DNA from: Ascaris suum
Taxonomy: Eukaryota > Nematoda > Chromadorea > Rhabditida > Ascarididae
DNA: 64,000 nucleotides
Assembly (NCBI GenBank): GCA_013433145.1
Contig: CM024179.1
Span: 2,838,501-2,902,500, forward strand
Reading direction: 5' to 3'
A program made the translations under genes and the position numbers. Positions within the stretch are counted from its first letter, which is position 1, and each line of letters opens with the position of its first letter. This document shows, piece after piece, positions 48,701-62,539 of the stretch. The notes beneath the pieces are model-generated. The model had not been told where the DNA came from and did not search any database. It was given only the letters and a program-made list of their open reading frames with translations.

Positions 48701-51700
48701 ATCAAAAATAAACGCATCCATTCGAATGCTTTGCTTAACAAAATATTTTGAATATTTGAGTTTTTGATGCACTCATTCTTTCAGAAAAATTGTTAAAACA
48801 ACTGAAGAGTTCATTATAAGACTGATGTGATTTGAGAGACCTGTTCACGGCAACAAGGAGTCAGTGGACGAAAGAGGAACTCATGGATGGATACTGAATG
48901 AGTTTCAACCTTCCTTTATTTTAGCATAGTCAGACAAGTTCATTATGATTTACAATTATTACTGGATCCTAAAGAATTAAGTAATATAGAAATCGTAAAA
49001 TTCAAATGCGTAATTCGCGCTACTGTTGCTGTTTTGATAAGGAACAACGTAAAAAATTTTTTTGAGGAGACATTTTTACTTCCAGAATAAATCTGAATAA
49101 TTATCTAACCAAACGCATCAATTATTTCGATTTGTTTTCTATTGTCATTATTTCAGTGCATTTCATCTAACGATAGCGATGTAGTGGGATATTTGCAAAA
49201 AAATAATGAATATATTTACATATATGAATGGATATATGCAAAAATGAAGCATAAAGCATATAAAATCCAATAAATGATGTATTGGTTAAATCATCATTAT
49301 TCATGAATTTTATTGATGAATTCTCTTCTCAGCTATTAATCAAGCTAATAGGAGCCAATAAATTCTCTTCCTAGAAATGATTTGAATACAACATTTCAAA
49401 ATTATTAGTGCATACAATAGACAATTAGTAAATTGTCTTTCCTTTTCATAGCAATAGCACTTGTTATTTCTGTTCTTTGACTGATCAGTTTTAACGAGTA
49501 TTTGCACGTTTGCAATTGCAAAGAGATTGCAACCTACTGCATCCAAACCGTTTGATAGGTTCAACTCGGAGATCATTAATGCTAAGTTTGTGAAATTTAT
49601 GGGAATAACGATTCCAGTTTTCATATTGATCCATCGACATTTCGAAAAGCGCAACAGCCATTTGAACATGTGAGAAAGTTTCTATGCATTTTAGGCCGAT
49701 TTGCTTAAAAAGAAGGCATATTTTGTGATATGTGAACAGTCGACTCAAGTGAAATATGGAAGCATTATTTTGCATATCCATTATTTGCTAGTAACTTGTG
49801 AGATCGGTTGGTCAAGCGTTTGGAACATAAAAATGCGTATTATGCTCACTTTCCTAACATGTGTATCATCTACTTGTTTTAATCCGTTTCAAAATCGGCC
49901 CAAACAAAGTAACCCCTTTTGAACTAGTGGCCAATCGATCCTGTTTTATTTTGATAAAGGCGAAAGGAAGAATATCACGGGAGGAGGTGGAGGGAAATGA
50001 AAAGTGTACTTTTGAATATCCTAGGCAAATTCAAAATGAACATGTGAACGGTCATAATTCTGTGAAGAATTTTTGCAAACATTTCCAAAAATTTCCGGTC
50101 ACTCTTTCTCTCATAAATAATAAATAATACGTAAGTCCTTAAAGGCTAGAAATTAAACGATACATCTTATTACTGAGTGATATTATTGAATTATATCGAT
50201 GTCATTGTACCGTTCATGATGTCCATCGAAAATGCTGCTATGTTTAAGGTGCTGCAATCTTCATCGATCTCGTTTCATAAATCAACATTCCGAGTTGTTC
50301 TGATCACGCTCTATGATGTGCGACATTGCTAACATAACGTGCTCCTAAAGTATTAATGTAACAGGTGTGACTATTGCCGTAGCTCACTCCGAAGGCAATC
50401 TTCTAACGACGACCCCATTTCGTGGAGCAAAGCTTCAACGAGAACACATTTCCCGCCGAGAGCTTCAAGTTCGGGAACTCCTTAGAACCCCTTAAATTTA
50501 CTCTCGATGTAAAAGCAGGATGTTTAGATTTAAGTGGAACCACAATAGGAACGTAGGGTAGTGGCGATAACTTCTCCTGAATCTTTTCGAAACGAAATCC
50601 TCAATGGTGAAAAATCGAATGCTTGTATATATGTCAGTCGTCCATTCCAATAGTTTGTCAATAGCGCTTCTAGCCAGTATTTAGTTGGTTTATTCCCAAG
50701 CTACTATAGCACTTTTATTGCAATCCGTCAATATAATCATAAAATATTTTTATTCATTCACTTCAATGAAGCAACAACCATAGCGCTTATTTCCAATTAC
50801 AAATATATAGATAACTTTTGTGCAAAAAAAAACGCTTTTTTAACAACAAGGTAAATTTATCGATAACCGAAATTAATCTCCTTTTTTGAGGGAAAATATG
50901 TTAGCATGATATATGAATAAATTTCTCTGCAAAGATCATACGGAAATATTACGTATTTAACGTTCGGTACTTGAGGATACGTAATGAACTCCAAAGAGAA
51001 TGACATTTTTCACGTAGTCACTGATGAAGAAGAAGATAGCAATATTGATAAGGCGAGAAGTTTTCAAAGAAAACACTTAAAAATAAATCCAAAAAGTGAA
51101 AGTGTTCATCCATGCCATTGTCTCTCCATTCGGTTAAAACGTCCAAAGGAATTCTCATTTGATATGACTTTTGGACCGATTTTTCTTCACTTTTATTTGC
51201 AAGTTTTTTAATATTCGAAGAATCACTTTCTAAGGCTACTAAATATAATGAAGCTGAGAGGATAATGCTACTGTGAAAATTTTTACTTAAAAGAGCGCGA
51301 TAACTTATTCAATAAACAAAGGATCACTAACCTCTTATCTTTTATCTCCCTTCTAATTCTTATTTCAATACTCGTTGTGCCTTTGTTTATGCACGTGTTT
51401 CCCTTTTTTTATGTGCCAATGCAAGAAAGACGAGAAAGATAGATAGTGAAAGCAAGAAAAAAAGCGACTAAATTACATTCGGCTGAATTGATAAACAGAA
51501 GCTGCGCAGTAGATAAGGTGGGCGGTGATGCGTCAATAACAATGCTTTGTGAGCGCTCTTCCAAACCGCTGCAATTGACGTCAAAATCTATGCATAATAG
51601 CGGATACCCAGCGAAAGCAATATTAGATTGAAGAATTACCCATCATCAAAAATCATCGAGTCTTTTCAGAGTCGTTTTCAAATTTATTTGCTTAGTAACT

Positions 51701-52191
51701 AGGAAACGATCCATTAAATCTAAGATACGATAAGTGCTTTTCCATTTCGATAAGCTTCACAACCAATAAAGACGAATTTAGAAATTTAGATTATTGCAAT
51801 TTTGAGTGAATGAGCGCATCGTCAATAAACCTCTATCCTTGAGCATCTTCTTTCATATCCAGATCCAGTGAAAACCGGAATGATTAGGATTTGCTTAGAA
51901 GATGTGCTCTCTTCGTTGAGATGTTTCTTCTTTTCTATTCATTTAGAAGCTTTACTGCTAGCAAGTAAAACCATAATAAGACTTTTATATGGTTCTTCTA
52001 GAATTCTATTAAAGTTTAGAATAGAGAAAGAACCAGTAACCGAGTGGACTAGGAGTCATCTTTTACGCATTGGGCTCAGATGATAATACAGACAAAAATA
52101 GATGATAAGTATAGAAGGAGAACAATGCTGAATAATTAGAATATGAAAGAACTCATACTATGCATTTAATCAAGGTCGGCTGTCTAAGTTC
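45721..52191. other. Unrecognised region
   Basis: A GC-richer block at about 50380-50520 has a minus-strand frame containing EFPNLKLSAGNVFSLKLCST, without start or clear splice sites. The poly-A run is at 48125. Nothing else is supported. Confidence 0.5.
48125..48147. repeat. Poly-A homopolymer
   Basis: Twenty-three A in a row. It could be the tail of a retrotransposed copy, but no flanking element or target-site duplication was recognised. Confidence 0.9.
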
Positions 52192-52623
52192 TCATATTCC
52201 TCTGATTACTGATTGGTTTTTTTTAGTGATAAGAAGTTGATGAATGACCCCGAATCGAAGGTTCTTTTGAATTTCTTGATCTAGATATTTTTTAAGTTCA
52301 CTCTTAGCGTGAAGGAAATAAGGGAACAAAAAAAAGTTGCAATAGACTTGTAGAAAAACTGAGATCGACAAATCATTATACAACTTATGGGTGCTGAAAA
52401 TCAAAGCGAGAAAAATTCTGACTTCCATCAAATAAAGAGATAGGAAAACGCAATCGGCGATCAAATACGCCTCTTGCCAAGAATGTCCTCCAGAAATAGA
52501 ATACAAATGAGCAGTGATATCAGATAAAATAAGGTGTATTGCACTGTGGGCAATATGTAAAAAGTTTGCAAAGAGGAATGAGGAAGGGGGTTCTTTTAGT
52601 GGCATTTTGTATAATGCCGTCAT
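52192..52623 (-). CDS. Hypothetical multi-pass membrane protein fragment (144 codons)
   Basis: An uninterrupted minus-strand frame starts at ATG 52623 (the frame opens just upstream, after a stop) and ends at a stop at 52192. It has about three hydrophobic segments: around FANFLHIAHSAIHLILSDIT, VFLSLYLMEVRIFLALIF and VFLQVYCNFFLFPYFLHA, then a charged tail (KSELKKYLDQEIQKN). That layout would suit part of a serpentine receptor or other polytopic protein, but no family motif is visible. At this base composition a chance frame of this length is uncommon but not negligible in 64 kb. It could be one exon of a larger gene or an intronless relic. Confidence 0.25.
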   Translation of the reverse strand: MTALYKMPLKEPPSSFLFANFLHIAHSAIHLILSDITAHLYSISGGHSWQEAYLIADCVFLSLYLMEVRIFLALIFSTHKLYNDLSISVFLQVYCNFFLFPYFLHAKSELKKYLDQEIQKNLRFGVIHQLLITKKNQSVIRGI

Positions 52624-53238
52624 CAGCAATCAATCACCAACACGAAGCGACGAGAACGTTGTGCTTCGTCTTTTTGTGGAACTTGCACGTTTAACTTGTC
52701 TGAATGCATCGAACGTTCAACGCAATTCTATTCTTATGTAATATCTAACTATAATATTTGAAAAATTGAATTGCGGCATATCGGCAGAAACGATATTAGG
52801 AAGATACCGTTTCGAAATCAAATAAACTTTCTATATTCCTTACCGAAGCCAAATTGTTTGATAAAGAGAGCAGTCGAATTCGGATTTATTAGAGGAAATT
52901 TTTAAGCAGACGATAGCAACAACACTTCGGCATATAGGAATCGTGGACCGCAATGAGATCCATTAACTGGAGATTCATGATCGCTATATTTTGATATTAT
53001 TTGCAACAGTGGCATCAGCAGACATTTATTCAGAAATTTTGATTGTGACGAAGCCATTGCGATCTCAAAAAAATTAACCACAATATTCACAACGCTATGA
53101 TTAGGCTCGCTTAAAACTATCATAGAAATATATTCGCATATCGAAATATAGATGAATGATAGAGGCTAACAGTTGCCACATAACGCAGCTTGCCACGTGA
53201 AATTCATTCGAATTACCTTCTGCAATTTGTGCTTTATA

Positions 53239-53343
<105 letters not shown>

Positions 53344-54959
53344 GAAGCCGTGGTTTTCACATATTTCACACAATGCGCTTATATACTGGCGTATATTTGC
53401 ACATAGAAATACACCTATTCAACATCCGTGCAGATATGTTAAAAAGCTATGCGATACCGTTATGCATATACCACTTTACCGAATCATTTACTACAATTCA
53501 CGCCATTCCACTCAAGACGAGATTCTCTTGACTATTAAAATCATCTTCAAATAAAGTGATGTTTAGGTGAATTTGCTTCGGCTATTTTGATAGCAAAAAA
53601 TCATCGACCATACAAAACCAATAAAAAAGCTTGTTGGGTTAAAACATCTGCATTGGTGATCCAGCTCATCAGGCCAACCAACTCCATAAATTTCAACAGA
53701 AAGTAAAACGCACAAAAAAGTGCACTGGCAGTTTATTTAAGCTGGTTGCTGCTACACGTTTTCTAAAACAGATCCGTTTTTTAGACCCGACCAGCTAGAA
53801 ATGCGGCTCGATTAGTTGCAAAATGTTCGTTTGCATGCACACCGAAATATCTGTGACTCCCTCAGAGAGATTGATAAAGAAGGTCATCCAGCTGTGCAAA
53901 TTATATATCCAAATCTTGTATTTAAATCATAAATGGATTGGAAATTGAAATTGCACGCAAATAATGCATCCATTTGTATACATACAGGTGGAAATCTGCA
54001 AACGAACGAAGCGTGCAATGATGAATTTTGCGTTGAAAAAAGTTTTGCAAAACGCACAAAAACTAGGCTACTGTCACCATTTGCACTTCCTATCATCAAA
54101 CATTCGATGCAATAAAAAATTCACTGCTATTTTTTCAAAAACGGTAAGTGAATGTGACCTTTGCAATATCGATAGGCAGCACTGACATATGTCGAAAAAT
54201 CTGTCAACATAAAATGAGGCGAGAAAAAAGTCGAAGAAAAATTTTTCCTCGATGAGCTATTTCTCTTCAATTCCTAATTAACTGACAAGCACATGCTAAA
54301 TTAGGGATGAATAACATGAATAACATAATAGCACTTGCTTATTGCAAATTTTGCAATAAAATTGCATTTATTCTTTTGAAGAAAAGAGTATCGATTTCAA
54401 CTAACGATTTAAATAGATCTGATCAAAAATATTTGAAGCATTAGCTTTCTCTCATCTTTCTACTTTCTTTAAGACGATTCCACTTCACATATACCGCAAC
54501 ATCGCCCACTGGTAAAATTTATATATGTTCTATAGGTTTTTTTTTACATCATAAGTGCTACTAAAATGAAAATTTCAGATTTCATTATGCACCTTGGAAT
54601 TTTCTATTCGATTTTATAGGAAAATCATAACTACAAACAAATATTAGAATTAGCCATTCGAAGGAAATCAACTTCTGAAAATGAAGAATTGAAACAACAA
54701 TATACGAGGGCATAAAATGGCCAAAAACCTAACCTTTATCGGTGATTCAACAACGTTTCAACAAAAGAAAGCTCCTAATGTGTTAAAATGATGCGATATA
54801 GTCGTTTCTCTGCTCATGAGCAAATTTCTAGAAGATATAAGACCGCTCATGCAGAAACAACTTCCATGGTGACGAAAAAAAAACCAACGAGTAATTGGAA
54901 TTAAAATTTTCACGCTAGAAACTTTTTCAACGGTCATCATTTTTTGCTGAAATAGAGAT

Positions 54960-55050
54960 ATCCCTTCTGAAGCAGAACAACGGTGAATCGACCCGCAAGC
55001 ACTCGATAAGAGGAGACGAGCCTATGTCTTCATCGCTCTTTAAACTTTCT
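54960..55050. repeat. Dispersed repeat, copy 1
   Basis: This segment (plus strand: GTGAATCGACCCGCAAGCAC then TCGATAAGAGGAGACGAGCC) resembles the one near 55425-55510 in the same orientation: GGATCGACTCGCCATCATTC then GATAAGCAAGAGCGGAGCCT, both followed by TA and CATCG- or CATTTCTACGC-type sequence. It is an old local duplication or two copies of a small mobile element; the family is not recognised. Confidence 0.5.
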
Positions 55051-55424
55051 ATTTCATCAAACATAGAGAGGCTAAGAAGAGTGTTGCTGTTTTAGTGCTA
55101 AAAATTTATGTATTAAAGCATACTTCTTCATTTGTAATTTCGTTATTCATCAATTGCCAAGTTCACACTTTCCTAAAGAAATAAATAAAGTTGAGAGGGA
55201 AACCATATAATTAATAAGAACCGGCATTTTTTAAACAGCGAGAAATAATTTCACTTCTGTAGTCTCTTCACATTCGTTGTATCATTGTGGTAATTGCGCG
55301 GTCGATTATGAAAGAGTCTCGACCAGACTTTTTGGATTTTTCCTGTTGAGCCACTCCACTCAGAGGTATCAGTGGGACGAGGGTGGTTGAGTAAGCTCCA
55401 ACTACCCTCATAAGCAGAGCAAAA

Positions 55425-55510
55425 TTGGATCGACTCGCCATCATTCGATAAGCAAGAGCGGAGCCTAAGCCCTCATTTCTACGCTATTTTATAACTTCTG
55501 CTAAGCGGGA
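55425..55510. repeat. Dispersed repeat, copy 2
   Basis: Second copy of the element described at 54960, about 460 bp downstream. It sits in a GC-richer block (about 55290-55520) that also holds short near-inverted words such as GGGTGGTTGAG and CTCCAACTACCCTC. No open frame of note. Confidence 0.5.
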
Positions 55511-58500
55511 GTGGAAGCGATATGAAGAGACATTCATTCGTAATGAACAATTTGTTGAATAAAGTAAAACAAAAAAAATCCTTTAGTATTCGATTTTATA
55601 AATTTTTTCAGCTTTAATCGCAAAAATGAGCTGTTTCAGCAATGCCGACAGTTCCTAAATCATCACATCTAGGCTTTTCTTGATGCACAGAGAATAAATA
55701 AATTAAGTTCGTTAATTAGAGATTAATAAATTAGAATATTCGGCTACTTCATAACATGTGACTCATGGGAACTACAGCTAAACAGCAGGAAAATAATGAT
55801 TTGATAGGCGTTTCATGACTACAACGGGCATTTGTGAAATAATGAAGGGAATATAGTAGATATTAAAAACGATCGCTTGCAGAATACATAACAAAATTCA
55901 AACAGACAAACTAATTCTCATATTTGGATTTTCTTGCTCTCTTGAGGAGGCAGTCACTGTGGAATACATATCAGCTTAAAACTATCTCGTAAAGTGGACC
56001 ACTTTAATGTGAACTTGAATAATATGTCCGATCGATAAGATTTGTCGAAATTATAAATTGACGCCGGATACCCACTTCCCTTACTTAAACGAGCCAATTG
56101 CAGATTCCAGTGTCTCCTTGACGTGATACACATGCAAAAGTCTAATTAGTGCAAAAAAAAAGATATCTGAGAGAAATTTTGAACGATAATTGAAAATGCG
56201 ATATTTTCACATCTTTGAAATCTTTTTCAATGAAAATATCCGCTGGTCACCAAAGTTCACTATTTTTTAGATACTGAAGTGAGACTTCTATAGGGAATTC
56301 CAACCTTTAGATTACTATTTTATTGCTCAAAAAGTGGTCCCTAGAAAAGTGCCAATTATTCAGTCATAAATTCAACGCAAAAATAGTGAACCAACACTTT
56401 GTCGAATTTTTGTGAGGAATAGTTTGTCGAATTTGTGAGCGAATAAGGGCATATGCCCTTATTGCGAATAGCGTCGAATAATCTTGTTGACCTCTAAGGC
56501 AAATAAATATTTAACAAGGAATGCAATAGGTCACAGTTACTAATTTGAATATATTTAAGAACACTGCTATGAACGTTTTTCAGAGAAAATAACGCAACTT
56601 AGAATAGATGCATTTTGTCATGATAATAGATTATCGATTAGACATTTTACTCGAGTAAGAGCTTTCATTTTCCACATAAAAAACTGTTAACCGGTCATGG
56701 TCGGATAGCTCCATAAAGGTGAATGATAACTAGTTATGTCAGAAAAAAATAAAAAGATAAGCGTTTAGCGATGACATGATCTGCAAATTGTGCACGAAAG
56801 GAGGCTCATTTATGCCATCAGATCCTAATTCTTGAAGGGCTATTCAACCATTCTATGGTCAGAATAACCCGCATTAAAATGTGGTTTTTCTCTATCATTG
56901 TCTAAAAACGGTAGAACACACGCTTATTGTTGTTATCTAATGTTTATAAAAACCGACATATTTTAAAAATTATGGTGAAAATGAGGAAAAATGGCAAATG
57001 GAAGCAATACTTTGACTTTGCAGCCCTTAAGGTTCATTCATATTTAAGAAAATTAACAAAGACAATGGTATATGTTGACTAATTTCTAGTGTTTTTTGCT
57101 GAAATTATTATTCAGTGCTCGAGGAGAAAACTTTTTTCCCTCGTAGAAATAATCAACGCAATGAAAAATCCATAGAGACGCAAGCGGTTATCGTTTTCCA
57201 GCGATTAAAGGCCCTGGGACTGTATTGCTCGGCATCTTTAAAACCTTCTTTAAGCTCATTCAACGAGGACAAAACTTTTCAGAGCTAATGTACATTCAGG
57301 ATAGAATGACGTAAAAGCGGAGAATAGATTCGTAAAAACAAGGTAAAATTTATGCAAAAACAACCGAATCATCGCAGATTTAATAGATGGTAGGAGCTTG
57401 TCTATAATTGTTAGCTGCTAAAACAATATAGACGGTGTTATGGGTTGAGACGAATAAAGACAGTCATGCCAGAAGACGAAAATAGCAATGCAATTACGTA
57501 GCGTTGAGTGTGCATTAATTCATCGTTGAAGCATCTTCAACGCTCATTCAGCTACATCAAAGTAACGCGCAATTATGCATCAATTTTATTTGCAAATGAT
57601 GGTGGTCTTTTTATTTAGACTCAATGTATTGGAAAAGAGGGAAAGAGCCAAAAATCAAACGAAATAAATGGAAAATCCAAAGCAAATATAGTCCACTCTT
57701 TGCTCAGTTAAATCATCTATACCACACCTAAATATATGCATATGTTTGAATTTACATACTCGTGCACGTTTTCACGAATATTGCAAATTTTAAATTTTCA
57801 TAGACATTGCAATTGCAAATGTCACGTTTCCGCCGATATTGAAAAAATCAAGTTTTCAATGATATTGCAAACTTTCTGCTATATTTATGCAATACCCCTT
57901 CTCGATTTAGAACATATACTCGATCACATATATAATACACTGCATATCAAGCAAGGAACAGGGCATTTTGCAGGCAGAATAGCGCAAACACAAAACAGCA
58001 TACTAATTAAAGATTTGTTTCAATTAGGTGAACTAGGAAGGAATTAAAACATGCAAGATGAGAATAAGCTTACCTTATTCATTGCTTTCGAAGTCAGCAA
58101 ATGCATTGAACAGCATTGAGAGGAAGAAGTTCACTGACAACTGAAATAATTTTGCGTTAAGATTGCCTGCAAGAAGCAAAAAAAGGAAGCAACTTTGGAC
58201 ACACCTCTTCCTTTTCAAATATACGAAAAAATGAATATGATGCCAATGGAACAAAAATTTTCTGCAATATTAATCGAGCGAAGAGATGAACACCGCTAGA
58301 TGAAAAGATTTTCCGCATCTCAACAAGGCATAGGTCATTTAGTTCTGACTGCCATTTATAATAAATCAGCATTTTTTTTTGCTAAAAGAACTAGAATTGT
58401 TTTAATTTTATTCCCGTATGTTTTCACTTCCATCTACATGTAGTAGCGAACAAATAAAGTCGACCTTTCATTTGACGAGTCGATCAATCATAACAGTGCG

Positions 58501-59081
58501 GGTGATTCCGTTCGTACTCTTAACCAATCTAAAGTAGAATCTTATCAACGCTGTTAAGAAATATTCAGGTGGTATCTTTCAAAGGAAATTCTAAAACTAC
58601 GAAAGTTTTTAACCAACGAAGAATAATAAGGCACCTATCTTTAAAGTATTCGAAACGAGTTTCTATTTCACCGGAATTATCGATTCGACGCCGATCTCAT
58701 CTTATTAATCTCAGCACCGTCCAGCAGAATTTTTGATCTGCGTACTTTTGTCTATGCAAATTTATCACATTTAGTTTAAGCAATTGCTTTCCGCTCAGAA
58801 TACAATACAGTTTAGAATACAATATACAATAGAGTTTATTACAGTTTATTCTTAAAAAGAAAAAAATTATCTGAAAATTCTTTTCCATATGATTTATACT
58901 AGTTTTAATTTAATCCCTTTATTTAATATGCAAAATGAGGCATCATTTTTTAATAATATTAAGCAAAAAATGTTTTCTGTGACCTGTGCGGTGGAGAAAT
59001 AAATGAAGTTTTCAGCTGATTTAATTGGTTAAAGCGATTTTCAAAGTTGACCGTTCAATGGGAGTGCGGTCTAGGAGGCGA

Positions 59082-59288
59082 TCATATAACGCACGTCGTA
59101 CTCCTCAAGTCTCGCAACTTAAACTTCCCTGGCATTAGAGTTGAAGTAACCGAACAGGCAAGGCCGCCACATAACGCACGACAACGCATGCATTCGATCT
59201 TTCTATAATCAACTTCTGCTGGTATATCGGCAAAGCACCATAAAATTAGCTTTTTCGACAAGTAACAAAAGTCTTCGACAAGTTTCAT
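59082..59288 (-). mobile_element. Possible decayed LINE fragment
   Basis: A minus-strand frame begins KLVEDFCYLSKK and continues to KFKLRDLRSTT. V-x-x-F-x-YLG-type words followed by a KLR segment occur near the end of many LINE reverse transcriptases, but the diagnostic G after YL is replaced and no catalytic motif is visible. A second frame covers 59209-59541, so the real reading frame is uncertain. Weak evidence. Confidence 0.2.
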
Positions 59289-59859
59289 CCGAATTCAGAA
59301 TTTCTGGAGCAGCTATGAATACATGGCGTGTAATTGAAATACAGTTCTTTCTGGATGCCTGCCTCCAACTTTCATATCTAACATAATCCGAAGAGCAAAC
59401 TTTTAATTTTTCGGAAATCCTTTTATGAAGGCACTCATATAAAGGTGGGGAGTTTTTAGGCAGCAACTTCTTGTCATTACTCCTTGTACTGAAAACTTTA
59501 TTGCTGCAGACTGATGCAAAAATCTCTATAATGAAGTACACAGCGATGATCGCCGCAGAAAGCCCAAGAAGCTCAACTGGAATAAAGCATGATTTTCAAT
59601 AGCGCATGAGCTTCTCATGCATTTTTGGCCCTCTTGCAACAAGTCTTGGTCTTATATAGTAGGTTCCTGAAGTTGCGCTTTAATTTTGCTTGTCTCACAA
59701 CTGCAGTTCTCCGAGTAGCACGTGCGAATAACCTATAAAATCCTTTCCGTTTCAGTCATATGATGCAAACGAAAGATTTTAAAAAATTCTACTCTCTTCT
59801 ATTTACTTTTCGCTTCATCTACATCCCTACTCTTGCTCCATCCTATCTTTCCCCATTCA

Positions 59860-60640
59860 GATCCGTTTTATTTCATTCGATTCAATAAAATTACACTCTA
59901 TTCCATTCCATTCTAATCATGTCCTATCCAATTATATTCCCTTCTAATTCTACTTCTATTTCCATTTCGCTATATTCATATCTGCTGCGATTGATTCTAC
60001 TCCATTTGATGCAGTTAACTATACCGTAATTAGTATTAGCTCACTTCGGTTAATTCGATACCAATTGATGATCTCCCGGGTGTTTCTATTCAATCAATTT
60101 TTATAACCATCTCAATTTGGCTAGTTTCAACGCAATTAATTCTGTTCCATCAATTCTGTTCTGATTAATGTGGTTTTAACTAATTCTAGTTCAGTTGCAT
60201 TCACCCTTATTGTTGCTATCCAAATCTATTCCCTTTAATTCCAATAAGTTCTATTCTAATTAAGTTTATTCTGCTCAGTCCTATTCTAAACAATTCTATT
60301 CTTGTCTATTCTTTTCTCGTTGATCCAATACTGATTAATTCCGTTCTAATTAGGGCTTTCGCACTTTATTCTAATCAATTCTATTCGAATCCAACTTTAA
60401 AATCATTCTAGTCAATACAAATTCATTCCAAATTCTCTCGTAAATCTATTCTTATTCTAGTTTAATTCTGATTATCATTCTATTTCAATTTGCTTTAATT
60501 CTATTGGCATTCTACCCTAATTCTAGAGAAGTTCTCTTAGAATTCTGCTCTACTTCGCTTCTAATCCTATTTCGATTCTTTTGCAATTCTATCCTAGTTC
60601 TATTTTATTTCATTTTCATTATGTTCTGGCTCACATTCTA
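59860..60640. repeat. Degenerate pentanucleotide-like satellite (TTCTA/ATTCT/ATTCC)
   Basis: About 780 bp dominated on the plus strand by short words such as ATTCTATTCT, TAATTCTA, CCATTCCATTCTA and CAATTCTATTC, with G scarce. The period is irregular at 5-10 bp and the tract lacks any long open frame. It ends at a small (TA) run near 60643-60652. Confidence 0.85.
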
Positions 60641-60652
60641 ACTATATATATA

Positions 60653-62437
60653 TAGCCATTTCCATGATTTACACCTTCTAAATTTCTGACGACGATTAAG
60701 TGCCAATATATCACGGGTTCATCAGCATTGCCTTCTATCCGCGTACCGTTTCAAAGCCTTAAGATAAAAAACTTTTATGAAACGGAATGATGAATAATTC
60801 GAGAATAGATGGCGTATAAGTAACGTAGGTTTCTTTTGAGACTGCAATATGTTTGATATTGAACGCACAACAAATGATATTGAATATATTGAAAGCTGAA
60901 TTGATAATTTGATCGGCTAAAAGGCAACTTATCAGAAATGAGACAACTTTATCTTTCGTAGCATATTTACGTTATCGGCATTGTGTTAATAGAACTTTAT
61001 CTAGTAGAAAACTAGCATTTAGAAGATTTCCTCGAATGAGATGTGCATTTGCATATTCTTCTGTCGATTTTCCCACATAGTTAAAAGTTAATTTCAAAAC
61101 CAGTAAGGTTACGTATGAGAATATATTTTTATATCGTTAATGAATAGTTTATAGGTCAATGACTTTGAGTCATGCAATTCGTTTTCATGAAAAAGAAAAA
61201 GAAAAAGAAAACGCTCTTCCCCTATGCCACCGCCGAAAGCATCATAAACTATAGCACCTAGAAAATTGCGAACGCATTATGAGAGAAATCATCGTTCGGT
61301 GCTATGCACTGATTACGACTACTTAGAGAATTGGAATACCAAGCCTATAGCAAACACGGATCCCATAATGAGCAAGTTTGTGCGGTAGTTTAGCATATGA
61401 TAATACAAAAAAAAACGTTCGTCAAATCGATATGCAAAAATTCTGCGCGTTTTACTGAATTAGCTGATGAGCATTATTTGTAAAAGTAGGAGACAAGTCA
61501 GTTTCAGTTAAGGCAAGCTATAAAATCCCAAAATTGTTGCGTGAAGAAAAATTTCTATTTTAATAAATTTCGAGTAATATCGCCCTTGACGGTGACCTCT
61601 ATAACTTTGCCTACAATAATGGTTGAAGTAATCAGGTGGTATTTCATTATAATATAATAGCACCACTTTTGAATATCGCAACACTAAGAGCTTGCATTCA
61701 CATAAGAGGTAAACTTTTAATAGGAACTGATAATTAGAGAATGTAAAACAATAGCAAAGTAATTTTCGCGAAATATTCCTCTAGAGATAGTGCAGCAAAT
61801 AATCGACAAATATAGGACACTTTGAGATGAAGCTTTCTTACAGGATGTCTTCAAGAATATAGGGACTAAAATGAGCATCTATTCATGATACTGTAGCGTT
61901 TTGCGAGAACGACGGAAGGATTCGTTTGGATGAGCGAATAAAAACTCATACGGTCACAGAATATACATACATCGATAATATCGTTGTTCCAAATTTCATT
62001 GGCACTAAAAATACTGGATGCCCAGAAATTTATATTGAATGCATGGTTGGGGCTAACAAAACAAAGCTAGTATCCACTCCACTACATTATAATCGATATT
62101 TTAAGAAGTAGCTTATGTTCGTATACAGCCGTATGACATAGTTTGAAGCCCGCTGTATAAATAGAGAATTTGTTGTTTTTTCTTCAATTTTTTAACTATT
62201 ATTGAGCTAGAACTCTTCTAATAGATAAAATAAACGATAGTCTTTTGTACGCTAATAAAACAGTTTCCACCTAATGATTAATCAAGCAAAAACAATGGAA
62301 TAAAAATTTGCGTCGTATATACTGACGTTCATTTGATTTAAAAAAAAAGAGAACCATTCTTAAGGTACAATCAAGATGTCAGCATAGTCGTAGTTGCCGA
62401 AAGAAAAGACAAAAATCTGCATTAAATATATTTCTGA
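60653..62437. other. Unrecognised region
   Basis: AT-rich sequence after the degenerate pentamer tract. A 61-codon plus frame at 61926 is not recognisable. No RNA gene seen. Confidence 0.5.
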
Positions 62438-62539
62438 GCGTTTGACTGCATCGTAAGATTGTATGGAGCAGAAAAGTGGTCGGTAATACAATCGCAGATC
62501 GAGAGATCTTATACATCAACTCACCAATGGTGTAAATAA
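62438..62539 (+). mobile_element. Possible relic of a non-LTR retrotransposon reverse-transcriptase C-terminus
   Basis: A 33-codon open stretch between stops reads DCIVRLYGAEKWSVIQSQIE. YGAE-x-W followed by a basic/Gln-rich segment is reminiscent of the conserved LLYGSETW block just after the catalytic domain in RTE- and related LINE elements. Nothing upstream in frame is intact, so if real it is a small decayed fragment. Assigned from motif memory only. Confidence 0.3.
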
